DNA of 64,000 bases from Spirochaetales bacterium (GTDB taxonomy: Bacteria; Spirochaetota; Spirochaetia; DSM-2461), in NCBI GenBank assembly GCA_028533045.1, contig JAQQAP010000028.1:41473-105472 (forward strand), read 5' to 3'. The position numbers were made by a program, and so were the translations under genes. Shown one piece after another: positions 41,579-50,158 of this stretch. Each line of letters begins with the position of its first letter. Positions within the stretch are counted from its first letter, which is position 1. Below the pieces are notes generated by a model. That model searched no databases. It had not been told where the DNA came from and saw nothing but the letters and a program-made list of their open reading frames with translations.

Positions 41579-41607
41579 AAGCAAGGCCCAGTTCGGTTGC
41601 ACTGGGC
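41579..41607 (-). terminator. Terminator of the minus-strand lipoprotein gene
   Basis: On the minus strand GCCCAGT (41607-41601) pairs with ACTGGGC (41592-41586) around an 8-nt loop; a short U-rich run follows after CTTGC. Confidence 0.55.
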
Positions 41608-41626
41608 TGAATTGACCGCTTTGTTA

Positions 41627-42295
41627 TTATTCGGTAAAGAAATTCCCTATTAATCCGTTTTGGAGGGCTTCATCAATAGAACGGTAGGTGTAGTCAGTCC
41701 ATTCAAGGTAGACCTCCCCTTGCCACCATGTTGGCAGGTAATAGCTTTCGAGATTTACTTTTTGAGTAATTACGGATAGGCTTTCTCCGTCCAAATCTCC
41801 ATTGGAAAGAATCGTTCCTGATATTAGTGCAACGACCACATAATATTGGCTAGTATCGTATTCATTTTCTACTTTTGCGGTCTGCCAGGTTGTAAAATAT
41901 GTGCCGTAGTTTCCCGTTATATAGTAACCTTCGCCATAGTACTCATCTCCCAGGAATGTTTCTATCATGGATATAGTGGATGAGGTTTGATCGTAAAATT
42001 CTATTTCCGATCCCATTGCAACTCCTATGTAAGAACTGTCATCGGAATCTACAACAGTGCCGGACATGGTATAAATCCCCTCTATGTTTGGTGGGTTGGT
42101 ACCGGAATAAATACCGAAATCAGTTTCGGTTATGGCATTGTCAACTTCCGGATCATCCATGATCTCCTCGGGTGAATCATAGTCCCAGCTATTTGATGAT
42201 GACGATTTGTCGTCATTGTTTAGGATGTCACAACTAAAAAGAAGAGTTAGGACGATAATAACTGCCGATACTTTTACCCCAAAATACTTTTTCAT
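41627..42295 (-). CDS. Uncharacterised acidic lipoprotein
   Basis: The start is the ATG at 42295 with AAGGAG before it; an upstream in-frame extension is not credible. The 222-residue protein has a signal peptide and lipobox VLTLLFSC (Cys22), then a Ser/Asn/Asp linker and a beta-rich domain with many Tyr and acidic residues (SGTVVDSDDSSYIGV, GYYITGNYGTYFTTW). No family is recognised. It is a surface or periplasmic lipoprotein, transcribed alone from a TATAAT-containing promoter (42457-42452) with a leader of roughly 150 nt. Confidence 0.75.
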   Translation of the reverse strand: MKKYFGVKVSAVIIVLTLLFSCDILNNDDKSSSSNSWDYDSPEEIMDDPEVDNAITETDFGIYSGTNPPNIEGIYTMSGTVVDSDDSSYIGVAMGSEIEFYDQTSSTISMIETFLGDEYYGEGYYITGNYGTYFTTWQTAKVENEYDTSQYYVVVALISGTILSNGDLDGESLSVITQKVNLESYYLPTWWQGEVYLEWTDYTYRSIDEALQNGLIGNFFTE

Positions 42296-42308
42296 TTTTT
42301 TCTCCTTA

Positions 42309-42338
42309 TTATGAATTTCAAATTTTCTAAATTCATAA
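42309..42338 (-). other. Hairpin in the lipoprotein leader next to its SD
   Basis: TTATGAATTT (42309-42318) and AAATTCATAA (42329-42338) are perfect 10-bp complementary arms around a 10-nt loop. The stem ends 3 nt upstream of AAGGAG, so it may influence translation. The rest of the 42339-42555 gap holds only the lipoprotein promoter region (TATAAT at 42457-42452) and no gene that I can see. Confidence 0.45.
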
Positions 42339-42555
42339 TTTTCAATAATTATTGATGCAGAGAAAGGTATGGAGTGAATCCGTGCAAACAAGAGCAAGCT
42401 GGCAGTAAGCAAAGTCGAGTTGTCTCTTGTTGCTACGCCTTCCTGTTTCTTATTATAATACACCATTTTATGGAGGAAATCTTGGAGTATTCATTATATT
42501 AAAGAGGGGTAACTTATTTGTATGAGAGAAATTCCCTTTTCCCGGGAATGTGATA

Positions 42556-42585
42556 TTGACCCTATTCCTTTGTTTAGTGTATAAA
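42556..42585 (+). promoter_or_regulatory. ffh operon promoter
   Basis: TTGACC (42556-42561), 18 bp, TATAAA (42580-42585), 32 nt before the ffh ATG. Confidence 0.65.
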
Positions 42586-42617
42586 TATCGGGCGTAAATT
42601 TTATTAATGGGTGAAAT

Positions 42618-43949
42618 ATGCTTGATAATTTAGCTTCCCGTTTTACCGATATTTCCAGGAAACTTTCGGGGAACGCGAAGATTACTGACAAAAATATAGA
42701 ACAGGCCGTTGAGGAGATCAAGGCCGCCTTACTCGATGCGGATGTGAATCTGCGTGTGGTTCGCCGTCTGGTTAACCGCACCATGGACGAGGTGAAGGGG
42801 CAGGATGTTCTTAAATCGGTTAATCCCGGTCAGCAGTTTATCAAGATTGTCCACGATAAGATGGTGGCTCTGTTGGGTTCGTCCCGTCAGGAGTTGGAGC
42901 TTAAGGGAAAGGATACGACGAGCATTATCCTCTTCTTGGGGCTTCAGGGGGCCGGTAAAACGACCGCTTCCGCCAAGCTGGCTAACCTTTTAAAGACGAA
43001 GGAGAGCCGGAAGGTTCTTTTGGTGGCCTGTGATTTGGTTCGTCCCGCTGCGGTTGAGCAGCTTTCCGTTTTGGGTAAACAGATTGATGTAGAAGTTTAC
43101 CGGGAAGATACCAAGAATGCCGTTAAGGTAGCCAAAAACGCTCTCAAATACGCAAAGAAGAATCTTTTCGACACGGTTATTATTGACTCGGCCGGTCGTC
43201 TTCAGATAGATGAAACCATGATGGGGGAAATCGTCGGTGTCCGCGATGCGGTGAAGCCGGACGAAACCATCCTGGTGGCCGATGCCATGACCGGACAGAC
43301 TGCCGTTGACATTGCCAAGAGCTTTGACGAACAGGTGGGCCTGACCGGTGTGATTTTAACCAAGTTTGACTCGGACACCCGGGGGGGTGCGGCTATCTCC
43401 CTGCGTTCCGTTACGGGCAAGCCCATCAAGTATATTGGTGTGGGGGAGAAGATCGAGGATATCGAACCCTTCTATCCCGAAAGGATTGCCAGTCGGATTC
43501 TGGGTATGGGAGATATTGTTTCTCTCGTAGAAAAGGCCCAGGAACATGCCGATGTTGAGGAAGCTGAGAAACTGCAGAAGAAAATGGCCGGTGGTACCTT
43601 TACCCTCGAAGACTATCTGGCCCAGTTTCAACAGGTGAAGAAGATGGGCAGCATGGAGTCTCTTATGAAGATGATTCCCGGTGCGGCCAATCTTCCCGAG
43701 AATGCGGTGGACGAAAAGAAGATGAAAAAAGAGGAAGCGATTATTCTGTCCATGACGCCCGGTGAGCGTCAGAATCACAGGATTATCGGTCCTCCCCGGC
43801 GAAAGAGAATCGCCAAGGGTAGTGGAACTTCCGTGGCCGACGTTAATCGACTTATCAAGAATTTCGAGAAAACGAAGAACATGATGAAGAAACTGACGAA
43901 AAATAAAGGCATGCAGGCTCAGCTGATGAAACAGCTCGGCGGCATGTAA
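42618..43949 (+). CDS. ffh: Signal recognition particle protein
   Basis: Ffh binds 4.5S RNA and signal sequences to target proteins to the membrane. The 443 residues have the N domain (1-85), the G domain with GLQGAGKTTASAKLA, DTVIIDSAGRLQID and TKFDSDTRGGAA, and the Met-rich M domain (about 300-443). The M domain ends with NMMKKLTKNKGMQAQLMKQL. TPGERQNHRIIGPPRRKRIAKGSGTS is split across the RNA-binding helices. It heads the ffh-rpsP-khpA-rimM-trmD-rplS operon, a standard translation/targeting cluster. GGGTGA precedes the ATG. Confidence 0.96.
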   Translation: MLDNLASRFTDISRKLSGNAKITDKNIEQAVEEIKAALLDADVNLRVVRRLVNRTMDEVKGQDVLKSVNPGQQFIKIVHDKMVALLGSSRQELELKGKDTTSIILFLGLQGAGKTTASAKLANLLKTKESRKVLLVACDLVRPAAVEQLSVLGKQIDVEVYREDTKNAVKVAKNALKYAKKNLFDTVIIDSAGRLQIDETMMGEIVGVRDAVKPDETILVADAMTGQTAVDIAKSFDEQVGLTGVILTKFDSDTRGGAAISLRSVTGKPIKYIGVGEKIEDIEPFYPERIASRILGMGDIVSLVEKAQEHADVEEAEKLQKKMAGGTFTLEDYLAQFQQVKKMGSMESLMKMIPGAANLPENAVDEKKMKKEEAIILSMTPGERQNHRIIGPPRRKRIAKGSGTSVADVNRLIKNFEKTKNMMKKLTKNKGMQAQLMKQLGGM

Positions 43950-43974
43950 TTGTACTCATATTAAGGAGAATTCT

Positions 43975-44223
43975 GTGGTTAAGATCAGACTGAAGAGACT
44001 GGGTTCTAAAAAGAGACCCTATTACCGTATTGTAGTTATGGATTCCAGAAAGGCAAGAGACAGCCGAACTCTGGACGAGCTGGGTATTTACCACCCCCTC
44101 GAAGCGGAAGACAAGCAGTTTTCTGTAGAAGAAGACAGCGTTAAAGAATGGTTGAGCAAAGGTGCACAGCCCTCTCCCACTGTTAAAAGACTTCTTAACA
44201 AGAAAGGTATTACCGTAAAATAA
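43975..44223 (+). CDS. rpsP: 30S ribosomal protein S16
   Basis: The 82-residue protein begins VKIRLKRLGSKKRPYYRIVV, the standard S16 start, with GTG as start codon behind AAGGAG. The length is normal. It follows ffh at 25 bp and precedes khpA, as in many bacteria. Confidence 0.97.
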   Translation: MVKIRLKRLGSKKRPYYRIVVMDSRKARDSRTLDELGIYHPLEAEDKQFSVEEDSVKEWLSKGAQPSPTVKRLLNKKGITVK

Positions 44224-44273
44224 GGTATTATGTGTGTTCCGGCCCGGCCGGAGCCGCATTCAAGGAGTAACAG

Positions 44274-44507
44274 ATGGAGAAGGAACTGGTTGAATACATC
44301 GCCCGTTCTCTCGTCGACGATCCCGATGGGGTTGAAGTGAACAGAATTGACGGTGAAAAGTCCACTATTCTGGAACTGCGCGTTTCGGATAATGATGTGG
44401 GCAAAGTTATCGGAAAGCACGGTCGGATCGCCAAGGCGGTCAGAACTATTCTTTCCGCATCGGCCAACAAGTCGGGAAAACGGCTTGTTCTGGAGATCCT
44501 GGACTGA
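44274..44507 (+). CDS. khpA: KH-domain RNA-binding protein KhpA
   Basis: The 77-residue single KH domain has the GxxG loop in KVIGKHGRIAKAVRTIL and the KhpA-type start (EKELVEYIARSLVDDPDGVEV). It binds RNA, usually with KhpB, and affects growth and cell division in Gram-positive bacteria. Conserved between rpsP and rimM. AGGAGTAACAG gives the SD. Confidence 0.93.
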   Translation: MEKELVEYIARSLVDDPDGVEVNRIDGEKSTILELRVSDNDVGKVIGKHGRIAKAVRTILSASANKSGKRLVLEILD

Positions 44508-44509
44508 GT

Positions 44510-45058
44510 ATGGCCGCAACTGGTCGTCTCGAGGGATATCTGGCCATTGGAAGCATCCGTACTTCCCATGGGGTTAAGGGCCTTCTTAAAGTCCGGAGTT
44601 TTTCCGGAGAAACGGACCACTTTTTTGACCTGAAAGAGGTGACTCTAAGGGATAAAAGGGGCCGAACGAGAAACTTTGCCGTGGAGCGTATGGCGCTGAA
44701 CGGCAAGGATCTCCTTATGAAACTGCGCGGGGTGGATACGCCTGAGCTGGGAAAGACTTTTTCCGGCTGGGAAATCTGGGTGCCCCGGGAGTTGGCCGCT
44801 TCCTGTGATGAGGGAGAGTATTATTTTGCCGACCTGGTAGGATGCCGCTTGTACCATGAGGATAAAACTCTGGGTACGGTACTGGCTCTGACCGATGGCG
44901 GCGGCGGAACCTTGATGGAAGTTGAACGACCTGCTCCGGCAGAGGAAGGGGAAAAACCGGGACGGTTTTATGTTCCCTTTCGTAAGGAGTTCATCGGCAA
45001 GGTAGACGTGACGGAGAAAACAGTGGAATTGCTGGTATTATGGGCGGCGGAAGAGTGA
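44510..45058 (+). CDS. rimM: Ribosome maturation factor RimM
   Basis: The 182-residue protein has the N-terminal RimM barrel (GYLAIGSIRTSHGVKGLLKV) and a C-terminal PRC-barrel (YYFADLVGCRLYHE, VPFRKEFIGKVDVTEKTVEL). It assists 30S head maturation near S19. It starts 2 bp after khpA and its stop overlaps the trmD GTG (GTGA). Confidence 0.94.
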   Translation: MAATGRLEGYLAIGSIRTSHGVKGLLKVRSFSGETDHFFDLKEVTLRDKRGRTRNFAVERMALNGKDLLMKLRGVDTPELGKTFSGWEIWVPRELAASCDEGEYYFADLVGCRLYHEDKTLGTVLALTDGGGGTLMEVERPAPAEEGEKPGRFYVPFRKEFIGKVDVTEKTVELLVLWAAEE

Positions 45059-45753
45059 AATTTACCGTTTTGACCCTTTTCCCCGATATTGTGGAGGCGT
45101 TCTTTACGTCCAGCATCATGGCCAAGGCTGTGGAGCGGGGACTTATTGAGTACGAGCTCATAAATATTCGGGATTTTGCCCAGGATAAACACCGGACCTG
45201 TGACGATTCGCCCTATGGCGGCGGTGCGGGAATGGTGCTAAAAGCGGAACCCTTGGCGGCGGCCCTCGATTCGGTGGGCGGCCTGGACAAGAAGGTGGTG
45301 TTTCCCACTCCTTCCGGGGTTCCCTACACGCAGAAAAAGGCGGAAGAGTACGCCGAATTGGACGAAATTGTCCTGATCTGCGGTCGTTACGAGGGGATCG
45401 ATCAGAGAATTATCGATCTTTACGTGGACGACGAAGTGACCATAGGCGACTATGTGCTTTCCTCCGGGGAGGTGTCGTCGTTGGTTTTAATCGATTCGGT
45501 TTACCGGCTTTGCAGCGGGGTTATTACCCAGGAGTCGCTGGAGGAGGAAAGCTTCCAGGACAATCTTCTGGAGTATCCCCACTACACCAGGCCGGAGGTG
45601 TTCCGGGGCCTGGCGGTGCCGGAAATACTGCGGGGCGGCCACCACGCTAAAATAGAAGAGTGGCGCCACGAGAAGCGAATCGAGAAGACAAAGAAAAACA
45701 GGCCCGATCTTTGGGACTTAAATAAGAGTATCGAGAAATCAGGAGGATACTGA
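45055..45753 (+). CDS. trmD: tRNA (guanosine(37)-N1)-methyltransferase
   Basis: TrmD methylates G37 next to the anticodon. I place the start at GTG 45055, inside the rimM stop, because the family begins [11 protein letters not shown]; a frame start at 45040 would add five residues. The SPOUT knot is visible in [16 protein letters not shown] and DYVLSSGE, with [13 protein letters not shown] in the N-terminal part. About 232 residues, a usual length. Confidence 0.95.
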   Translation: MKFTVLTLFPDIVEAFFTSSIMAKAVERGLIEYELINIRDFAQDKHRTCDDSPYGGGAGMVLKAEPLAAALDSVGGLDKKVVFPTPSGVPYTQKKAEEYAELDEIVLICGRYEGIDQRIIDLYVDDEVTIGDYVLSSGEVSSLVLIDSVYRLCSGVITQESLEEESFQDNLLEYPHYTRPEVFRGLAVPEILRGGHHAKIEEWRHEKRIEKTKKNRPDLWDLNKSIEKSGGY

Positions 45754-45754
45754 G

Positions 45755-46123
45755 ATGGATATGATTAAGGCCATTGAGGCGGAGCAGCTTAAGGACGACC
45801 GGGAAAATTTCCGGATCGGAGATACCGTAAAGGTTTACTTCAAGATTGTTGAAGGTAAGACTGAGCGTGTACAGGTTTACGAAGGTCTCGTTATTGCCCT
45901 CAATAACACCGGAGTTTCCCGAACCGTAACGGTAAGAAAAATTTCCTACGGCGTTGGCGTTGAAAGAATTTTCCCCATTCACAGCCCCAGAATTGAAAAA
46001 TTCGAGGTTACCAGACCGGGTAAAATCAGAAGAGCCAAACTTTACTACATCCGAGACCGGGTTGGTAAGAAAGCTAAGGTTAAAGAACTTATCCGCTCCA
46101 AAAAGGATCAGAAAGCCAAATAA
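45755..46123 (+). CDS. rplS: 50S ribosomal protein L19
   Basis: The 122-residue protein begins [15 protein letters not shown] and contains [26 protein letters not shown] and [18 protein letters not shown], all L19 hallmarks. GGAGGATACTGAG precedes the ATG. It ends the ffh operon, before a strong terminator. Confidence 0.97.
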   Translation: MDMIKAIEAEQLKDDRENFRIGDTVKVYFKIVEGKTERVQVYEGLVIALNNTGVSRTVTVRKISYGVGVERIFPIHSPRIEKFEVTRPGKIRRAKLYYIRDRVGKKAKVKELIRSKKDQKAK

Positions 46124-46236
46124 GAGGCTGGACGGTATATCCGGGAAGGGAAACCTTCCAGATCAAACAGAGTTCTTCGGAGCTCATAAATATGATTCCT
46201 GAACGGACCATTCCCGACGGAATCCGCTGTTGAACG

Positions 46237-46267
46237 AATCCACCGTGTATACGGTGGATTTTTTTTG
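46237..46267 (+). terminator. Terminator of the ffh-rplS operon
   Basis: AATCCACCGT, loop GTAT, ACGGTGGATT: a perfect 10-bp stem followed by six or more T. The 113 bp before it hold no gene that I can support. Confidence 0.93.
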
Positions 46268-46283
46268 CCCTTTTCGTTACTAT
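46255..46283 (+). promoter_or_regulatory. Possible fumarase operon promoter, leaderless geometry
   Basis: TGGATT (46255-46260, 3 of 6 match to consensus), 17 bp, TACTAT (46278-46283), 7 nt, ATG at 46291. The -35 overlaps the rplS terminator. Weaker than the other examples. Confidence 0.35.
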
Positions 46284-46290
46284 GGGGCCC

Positions 46291-47130
46291 ATGAGAGAAA
46301 TAGAATGCGGTCAAATTACCGGGGCTGTTAAAGAAGCCCTGCTTAAGGCGGGTGTGACATTGCCCCCCGATGTGGCGGAGGCTTTGCGTGGGGCAGCCGG
46401 GAAGGAGACGGGACGGGCCAGTCATGTGCTTTCCCGTTGTCTGGAAAACCTTAAGGTGGCGGAAGAGGAGAATCTTCCCATTTGTCAGGACACGGGGATG
46501 GTGCTTTTTTTCTGTGAGATCGGGCGGGATGTTCGACTGGACGGAAGCCTCGACGGAGCCCTGCACAAGGCTGTGGAAGAGGCCTACGATGAGGGCTTTT
46601 TTAGAAAGTCCGTTGTCCTCGATCCCTGTAAGGACCGTAAGAATAGCGGGAATAACCTTCCTCCCGTTATATACCATGAACTGGTGGAAGGAAATCAGCT
46701 TAAAATAAATCTTTTACTTAAAGGTTTCGGGAGCGAAAACTGTTCCCGTGTACATATGCTCAAACCCACCGGCGGACGTGAGGCCGTAATCGATGCGGTT
46801 CTCCAGACTGTACGGGAGGGGGGCGGCTCTCCCTGTCCTCCCATCGTGGTGGGGATAGGCCTGGGCGGTACGATGGACAAGGCCGCCGTTCTTTCCAAGA
46901 AGGCCCTTTGCCGTTCTCTTGATTCCCATCATCCCGACCCCTGGTATGATGATCTGGAAAAGGAATTGCTGGCAAAGATAAACGAAACCGGTATCGGCGG
47001 GGGAGGCCTGGGCGGTGATATAACGGCCCTGGGTGTTAAAATCGCCACTTACCCCACCCATATTGCGGGGATGCCCCTGGCTATTACCATTCAGTGCTGG
47101 GCCGACAGAAAGGCGGAGGTGATTCTATGA
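46291..47130 (+). CDS. Class I fumarate hydratase, alpha subunit
   Basis: The 279-residue protein is the N-terminal subunit of a 4Fe-4S fumarase (or the closely related L(+)-tartrate dehydratase). It begins MREIECGQITGAVKEA, typical of the family. Cluster Cys residues are in ICQDTGMVLFF, the SENCSRV segment, and GIGLGGTMDKAAVLSKKAL follows. IGGGGLGGDITALGV is near the end. The ATG at 46291 is preferred over 46282 because of the family start and promoter spacing. It catalyses fumarate to malate in a partial TCA or fermentative branch. It is coupled to the beta subunit by ATGA. Confidence 0.9.
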   Translation: MREIECGQITGAVKEALLKAGVTLPPDVAEALRGAAGKETGRASHVLSRCLENLKVAEEENLPICQDTGMVLFFCEIGRDVRLDGSLDGALHKAVEEAYDEGFFRKSVVLDPCKDRKNSGNNLPPVIYHELVEGNQLKINLLLKGFGSENCSRVHMLKPTGGREAVIDAVLQTVREGGGSPCPPIVVGIGLGGTMDKAAVLSKKALCRSLDSHHPDPWYDDLEKELLAKINETGIGGGGLGGDITALGVKIATYPTHIAGMPLAITIQCWADRKAEVIL

Positions 47131-47657
47131 GCGACGAAGTAAGACAGGTTAAGGTTCCCCTGAGCGAGGAGGATCTCCGCTCCTTTACGGCGGGGGAAGC
47201 GGTTGAATTAACCGGAACTATTCTGGTAGGTCGTGACCAGGCTCATTTGCGCTTGTGCGAGGCTCTGGACCGGGGGGAAGAACTGCCTTTGGATATCCGG
47301 GGAGAAACCATATATTACATGGGCCCGGCACCCACTCCGCCGGGGAAAGTCATAGGTTCCTGCGGGCCCACCACGGCCTACCGAATGGACCCCTTTGCTC
47401 CCCGTCTTCTGGACCTGGGGCTAAAGGGTATGATAGGTAAGGGCCCCCGCGCCAAAGAGGTTCTCGATGGGGTGGTAAGAAACGGGGCTGTCTATTTTTA
47501 CGCTTACGGTGGCTGCGGAGCCCTTTATGCCCAAAGAATTACCTCTTCCGAGTGCGTAGCCTATGAGGATCTGGGCCCCGAGGCGATCTACCGTCTTAGG
47601 GTGGAGAAGTTCCCCCTCGTTGTGGCGGCCGATTGCCGGGGCGGAAGCGTCTACTAG
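47127..47657 (+). CDS. Class I fumarate hydratase, beta subunit
   Basis: The start is the ATG at 47127 overlapping the alpha stop, with GGAGGTG as SD. The 176-residue protein is the C-terminal fumarase domain: VELTGTILVGRDQAHLRLCEAL, YYMGPAPTPPGKVIGSCGPTTAYRMD and MIGKGPRAKEVLDGV, then YAYGGCGALYAQRI. Together with the alpha subunit it forms one active site. The 3' end overlaps the convergent radical-SAM gene by 4 bp. Tartrate dehydratase is the alternative; fumarase is likelier on context. Confidence 0.9.
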   Translation: MSDEVRQVKVPLSEEDLRSFTAGEAVELTGTILVGRDQAHLRLCEALDRGEELPLDIRGETIYYMGPAPTPPGKVIGSCGPTTAYRMDPFAPRLLDLGLKGMIGKGPRAKEVLDGVVRNGAVYFYAYGGCGALYAQRITSSECVAYEDLGPEAIYRLRVEKFPLVVAADCRGGSVY

Positions 47658-49255
47658 ACTATCGGCTCCCAATAGACGTTGTTTTCTTCTGTGAAAATAC
47701 GCCAGTTTTGTGGGGTTGGGGGAAAGTAGGTGGCGAAGTTGGCCAGGCCGATGACATCCAGCTGAGTCAGGCTGTCCGGGTCGTAGTTCAGCTCAACTAT
47801 GCGCTCTTCTTCCCCTTCCATTATCATGTTGAGTCCCTCATGCCAGAGGATGTAGCTCTCCAGGGGCAGGTAGAGTTCTTTCTTGTTCCGCCAGCTAAAG
47901 CAGAACTCAAGGAATTCCTTTTGAAGGGGGGCCGGGTCCAGGTCGGCTAAGTCTTCCCGGTCAAAGTCGTTCTGCTCCAGCCAGATGCCGAATCGTTCCA
48001 GAAAGAAGGAAGGAGTCAGCTCCAGGGCGTCGCAGGCCGTTTTGAACCAGATGGAAGCCAGTCCTTTGGTGTAGAAAAAGTCGCACAGTTCGGTAAGATC
48101 CTCCGCTTCTTCCAAATCTTCATCTGTAAAGCCGGGGCGCCCGACCACCAGCCTTTCGTAGGAGCCGTCATGGACGATTCCAAACTCTTCCGCCCTGTCG
48201 TCCAGCTCTGTTCCCGGGAGAAGGGAAAGGCGGAAAATATCGATGTTCGAAGGGGAGAGGGTCAGGGTGTAGTCCAGGCTCTCCTTGAAGCTTTCCAGGG
48301 TATCTCCGGGAAGGCCGTAGATGAGGTCGAAGCCGTAGACCAGGTAATTCTGTTCCAGAAGCCGGATCTTTTTCTTGTAATTCTGAGGCTTGAAGGGGCG
48401 ATTCAGCCGGGCCATTACCTCTGGATTGGAGCTTTGCAGGCCAATCTGCAGGGAGGCTACCAGTTTACCAAAGAGTCGGGCCTGTTGCTCCGTAACCCTT
48501 TCTGCCCGGATTTCAAAGGTAAAATGGATGTGCGGGGCCTCTTCTGCGAGCATTTCCAGGAAGGCGGTGCACCATTTCTCATCGTGGTTGAAGGTTGAGT
48601 CCAGGATCCACACTTCGCGGACCCCTTTTTTAATGAACAGTTTTAGTTCCTCCGCCAGTCGGCTCATGGGAAAACGGCGAACAAAGCCGTGATTCCGTGC
48701 CTCGTAGCAGAAGGCGCAATTGTAGGGACAGCCCCGGGAGAGTTCCCAGAGAACCCCGTCATAGTTGTCCGTATTAATCGCTCCGGAGAGGAAGGGGGAG
48801 GCGAGGGTTTCCATATTGACCCGGGGGCCGTCAAGTACGACCGTTTTCTCTTGGGGCTCGGAGCCGATAGCTTTTTCCAGAGCGTATTCCCCTTCGTTTT
48901 TAATGAGGAAATCAAAGAGGTCATCCTTAAGGAAAAAGTCGGGCATGGCAGAGACATGGGGGCCTCCGGCGATAATAATCAGTTTGGGATTGGCTTTTTT
49001 AAGGAGTTCCGCCGTTTCCCGGACTTGCCGGGCGTTCCATATGTAGGAAGAGAATCCAATGGCGTCATATTCAGTTTTAGCCAGCTCCTCTGCGATGACA
49101 GAAGGCTTTTGGGCAAGGTAAAAATCTTTTATGTCCGTATTTTTTGATAAACCCTTCGGCAGGGCGGCTTTTAACTGGGCGGCGGCAAGGGGAAAGGCCA
49201 GGCTGTTTGCTTCAACGTGGATAGTAACCAAAGCCGTTTTTGGGGGATTGTTCAT
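47654..49255 (-). CDS. B12-binding radical SAM protein (DUF4080 type)
   Basis: The start is the ATG at 49255, 7 nt after a -10 box; a longer frame to 49291 would overlap the promoter. The 533-residue protein has an N-terminal cobalamin-binding-like Rossmann domain (about 1-135, with YDAIGFSSYIWNARQVRE and IIAGGPHVSA). The radical-SAM motif is LSRGCPYNCAFCYEAR, and QIGLQSSNPEVMARLNRPF and GFDLIYGLPGDTLESFKESL follow. The C-terminal region (about 380-533) matches the DUF4080 extension. Such proteins probably alkylate or rearrange unknown substrates. Confidence 0.88.
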   Translation of the reverse strand: MNNPPKTALVTIHVEANSLAFPLAAAQLKAALPKGLSKNTDIKDFYLAQKPSVIAEELAKTEYDAIGFSSYIWNARQVRETAELLKKANPKLIIIAGGPHVSAMPDFFLKDDLFDFLIKNEGEYALEKAIGSEPQEKTVVLDGPRVNMETLASPFLSGAINTDNYDGVLWELSRGCPYNCAFCYEARNHGFVRRFPMSRLAEELKLFIKKGVREVWILDSTFNHDEKWCTAFLEMLAEEAPHIHFTFEIRAERVTEQQARLFGKLVASLQIGLQSSNPEVMARLNRPFKPQNYKKKIRLLEQNYLVYGFDLIYGLPGDTLESFKESLDYTLTLSPSNIDIFRLSLLPGTELDDRAEEFGIVHDGSYERLVVGRPGFTDEDLEEAEDLTELCDFFYTKGLASIWFKTACDALELTPSFFLERFGIWLEQNDFDREDLADLDPAPLQKEFLEFCFSWRNKKELYLPLESYILWHEGLNMIMEGEEERIVELNYDPDSLTQLDVIGLANFATYFPPTPQNWRIFTEENNVYWEPIV

Positions 49256-49262
49256 AGTGTTA

Positions 49263-49291
49263 ATGTTAGTTTCCTTATGGATAAATTGCAA
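49263..49291 (-). promoter_or_regulatory. Promoter of the radical SAM gene, leaderless geometry
   Basis: TTGCAA (49291-49286), 17 bp, TAACAT (49268-49263), 7 nt, ATG at 49255. Confidence 0.6.
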
Positions 49292-49305
49292 TATAAGAAT
49301 TCATT

Positions 49306-49551
49306 TTATAGAATGGGATTAACCGTATCGTCCGGATAGCGGCGGCTCAAGGTCTGAATCAGTTTAAAGACTTCCAGTTGATATTTCTCCAGTACCCCTT
49401 CATCCCGGTGGCATTGGTAGAGAGTCTTTCCTTGTTCCAGGCGGGCCATAATATGGGAGAGTTCACGGTCATTAAGGAAATGGGAGAGCCCCTTCCAGAA
49501 TTCCATCTGTATCATATCGTTTTGAAGAGAAATCCAATTATGGCTGTTCAT
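49306..49551 (-). CDS. Uncharacterised small protein coupled to the flavodoxin gene
   Basis: The 81-residue protein overlaps the flavodoxin stop (TGATG), which argues for translation by coupling. It is helical and hydrophilic, with no membrane segment and no Cys pair (LNDRELSHIMARLEQGKTLY, VLEKYQLEVFKLIQTLSRRY). It is not recognised. It could be a small accessory or regulator of the flavodoxin-like protein. The gene ends 15 bp before the radical-SAM promoter. Confidence 0.6.
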   Translation of the reverse strand: MNSHNWISLQNDMIQMEFWKGLSHFLNDRELSHIMARLEQGKTLYQCHRDEGVLEKYQLEVFKLIQTLSRRYPDDTVNPIL

Positions 49552-50036
49552 CAGGTGAAAATCATCCTGTTAATCTGCTCTTCCAAATGAGAACGGGGGG
49601 AGGTTTTTCCCGGTCGGGCTCCGTGAAAGGCATATCTCTTAATTGGTTCTTTTCCGCCCTTCTCCCGGATTTTTGCGGCCAGATAGTCGTGAATCTCCCT
49701 ACTGCCTTCCCGTTCCGGATCGGCCTGCACCGTAAAAATACTTACTTCCTTCCCGGAAAAGTCGGCCCTTTCCAGAAAGGTGTTTATCGCCGGTGTTCCG
49801 TTGCTTGCCCAGACGGGAGTCCCCAGGAGTATTTGATCGTAGCTTACAATCTCCTGTTCCGGCGCCCCTTCCAAAGGAATGTTTTTTTTCTTAATAGCTC
49901 CGTAGGCAGAACGGATAAATCCCCGCTTTTTCCGGGGAATCAGTTCTATAAGAGTTCCTTCAAGTTTCTCTCCGAGAATCTCAGCGGCAATTCTGGTGCT
50001 ACCGTCGCGGCTAAAAAATACAATGGCCCTTTTCAT
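49551..50036 (-). CDS. Flavodoxin-like protein
   Basis: The 161-residue protein has the FMN phosphate loop FFSRDGSTRIAAEILG at the N-terminus, LLGTPVWASNGTPAINTFLE, and SIFTVQADPEREG, which fit the flavodoxin/NAD(P)H-oxidoreductase fold of the 'flavodoxin family protein' group. It probably transfers electrons or acts as a small quinone reductase. The ATG lies 6 nt after a TAAAAT box with no SD. The gene is divergent from the glycosyltransferase. Confidence 0.85.
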   Translation of the reverse strand: MKRAIVFFSRDGSTRIAAEILGEKLEGTLIELIPRKKRGFIRSAYGAIKKKNIPLEGAPEQEIVSYDQILLGTPVWASNGTPAINTFLERADFSGKEVSIFTVQADPEREGSREIHDYLAAKIREKGGKEPIKRYAFHGARPGKTSPRSHLEEQINRMIFT

Positions 50037-50042
50037 AGCCCT

Positions 50043-50071
50043 ATTTTAATCTTTTGGTAGAGGAAAGTCGA
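50043..50071 (-). promoter_or_regulatory. Flavodoxin gene promoter, leaderless geometry
   Basis: TCGACT (50071-50066, 4 of 6 match), 17 bp, TAAAAT (50048-50043), 6 nt, ATG at 50036. Confidence 0.45.
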
Positions 50072-50158
50072 GACGGATTTATTCGCAAAAGGGGAATGGA
50101 AAGAAAAATCACTTGTCATGGCGAAGGGAATGTTATAGAACTAAATTTGGAGGATGCT

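Noticed and set aside
46192..46233. A 13-codon frame before the rplS terminator as a second leader peptide
   Set aside because: It lacks a run of any regulatory amino acid and alternative RNA pairings, and it precedes a terminator serving the upstream operon.
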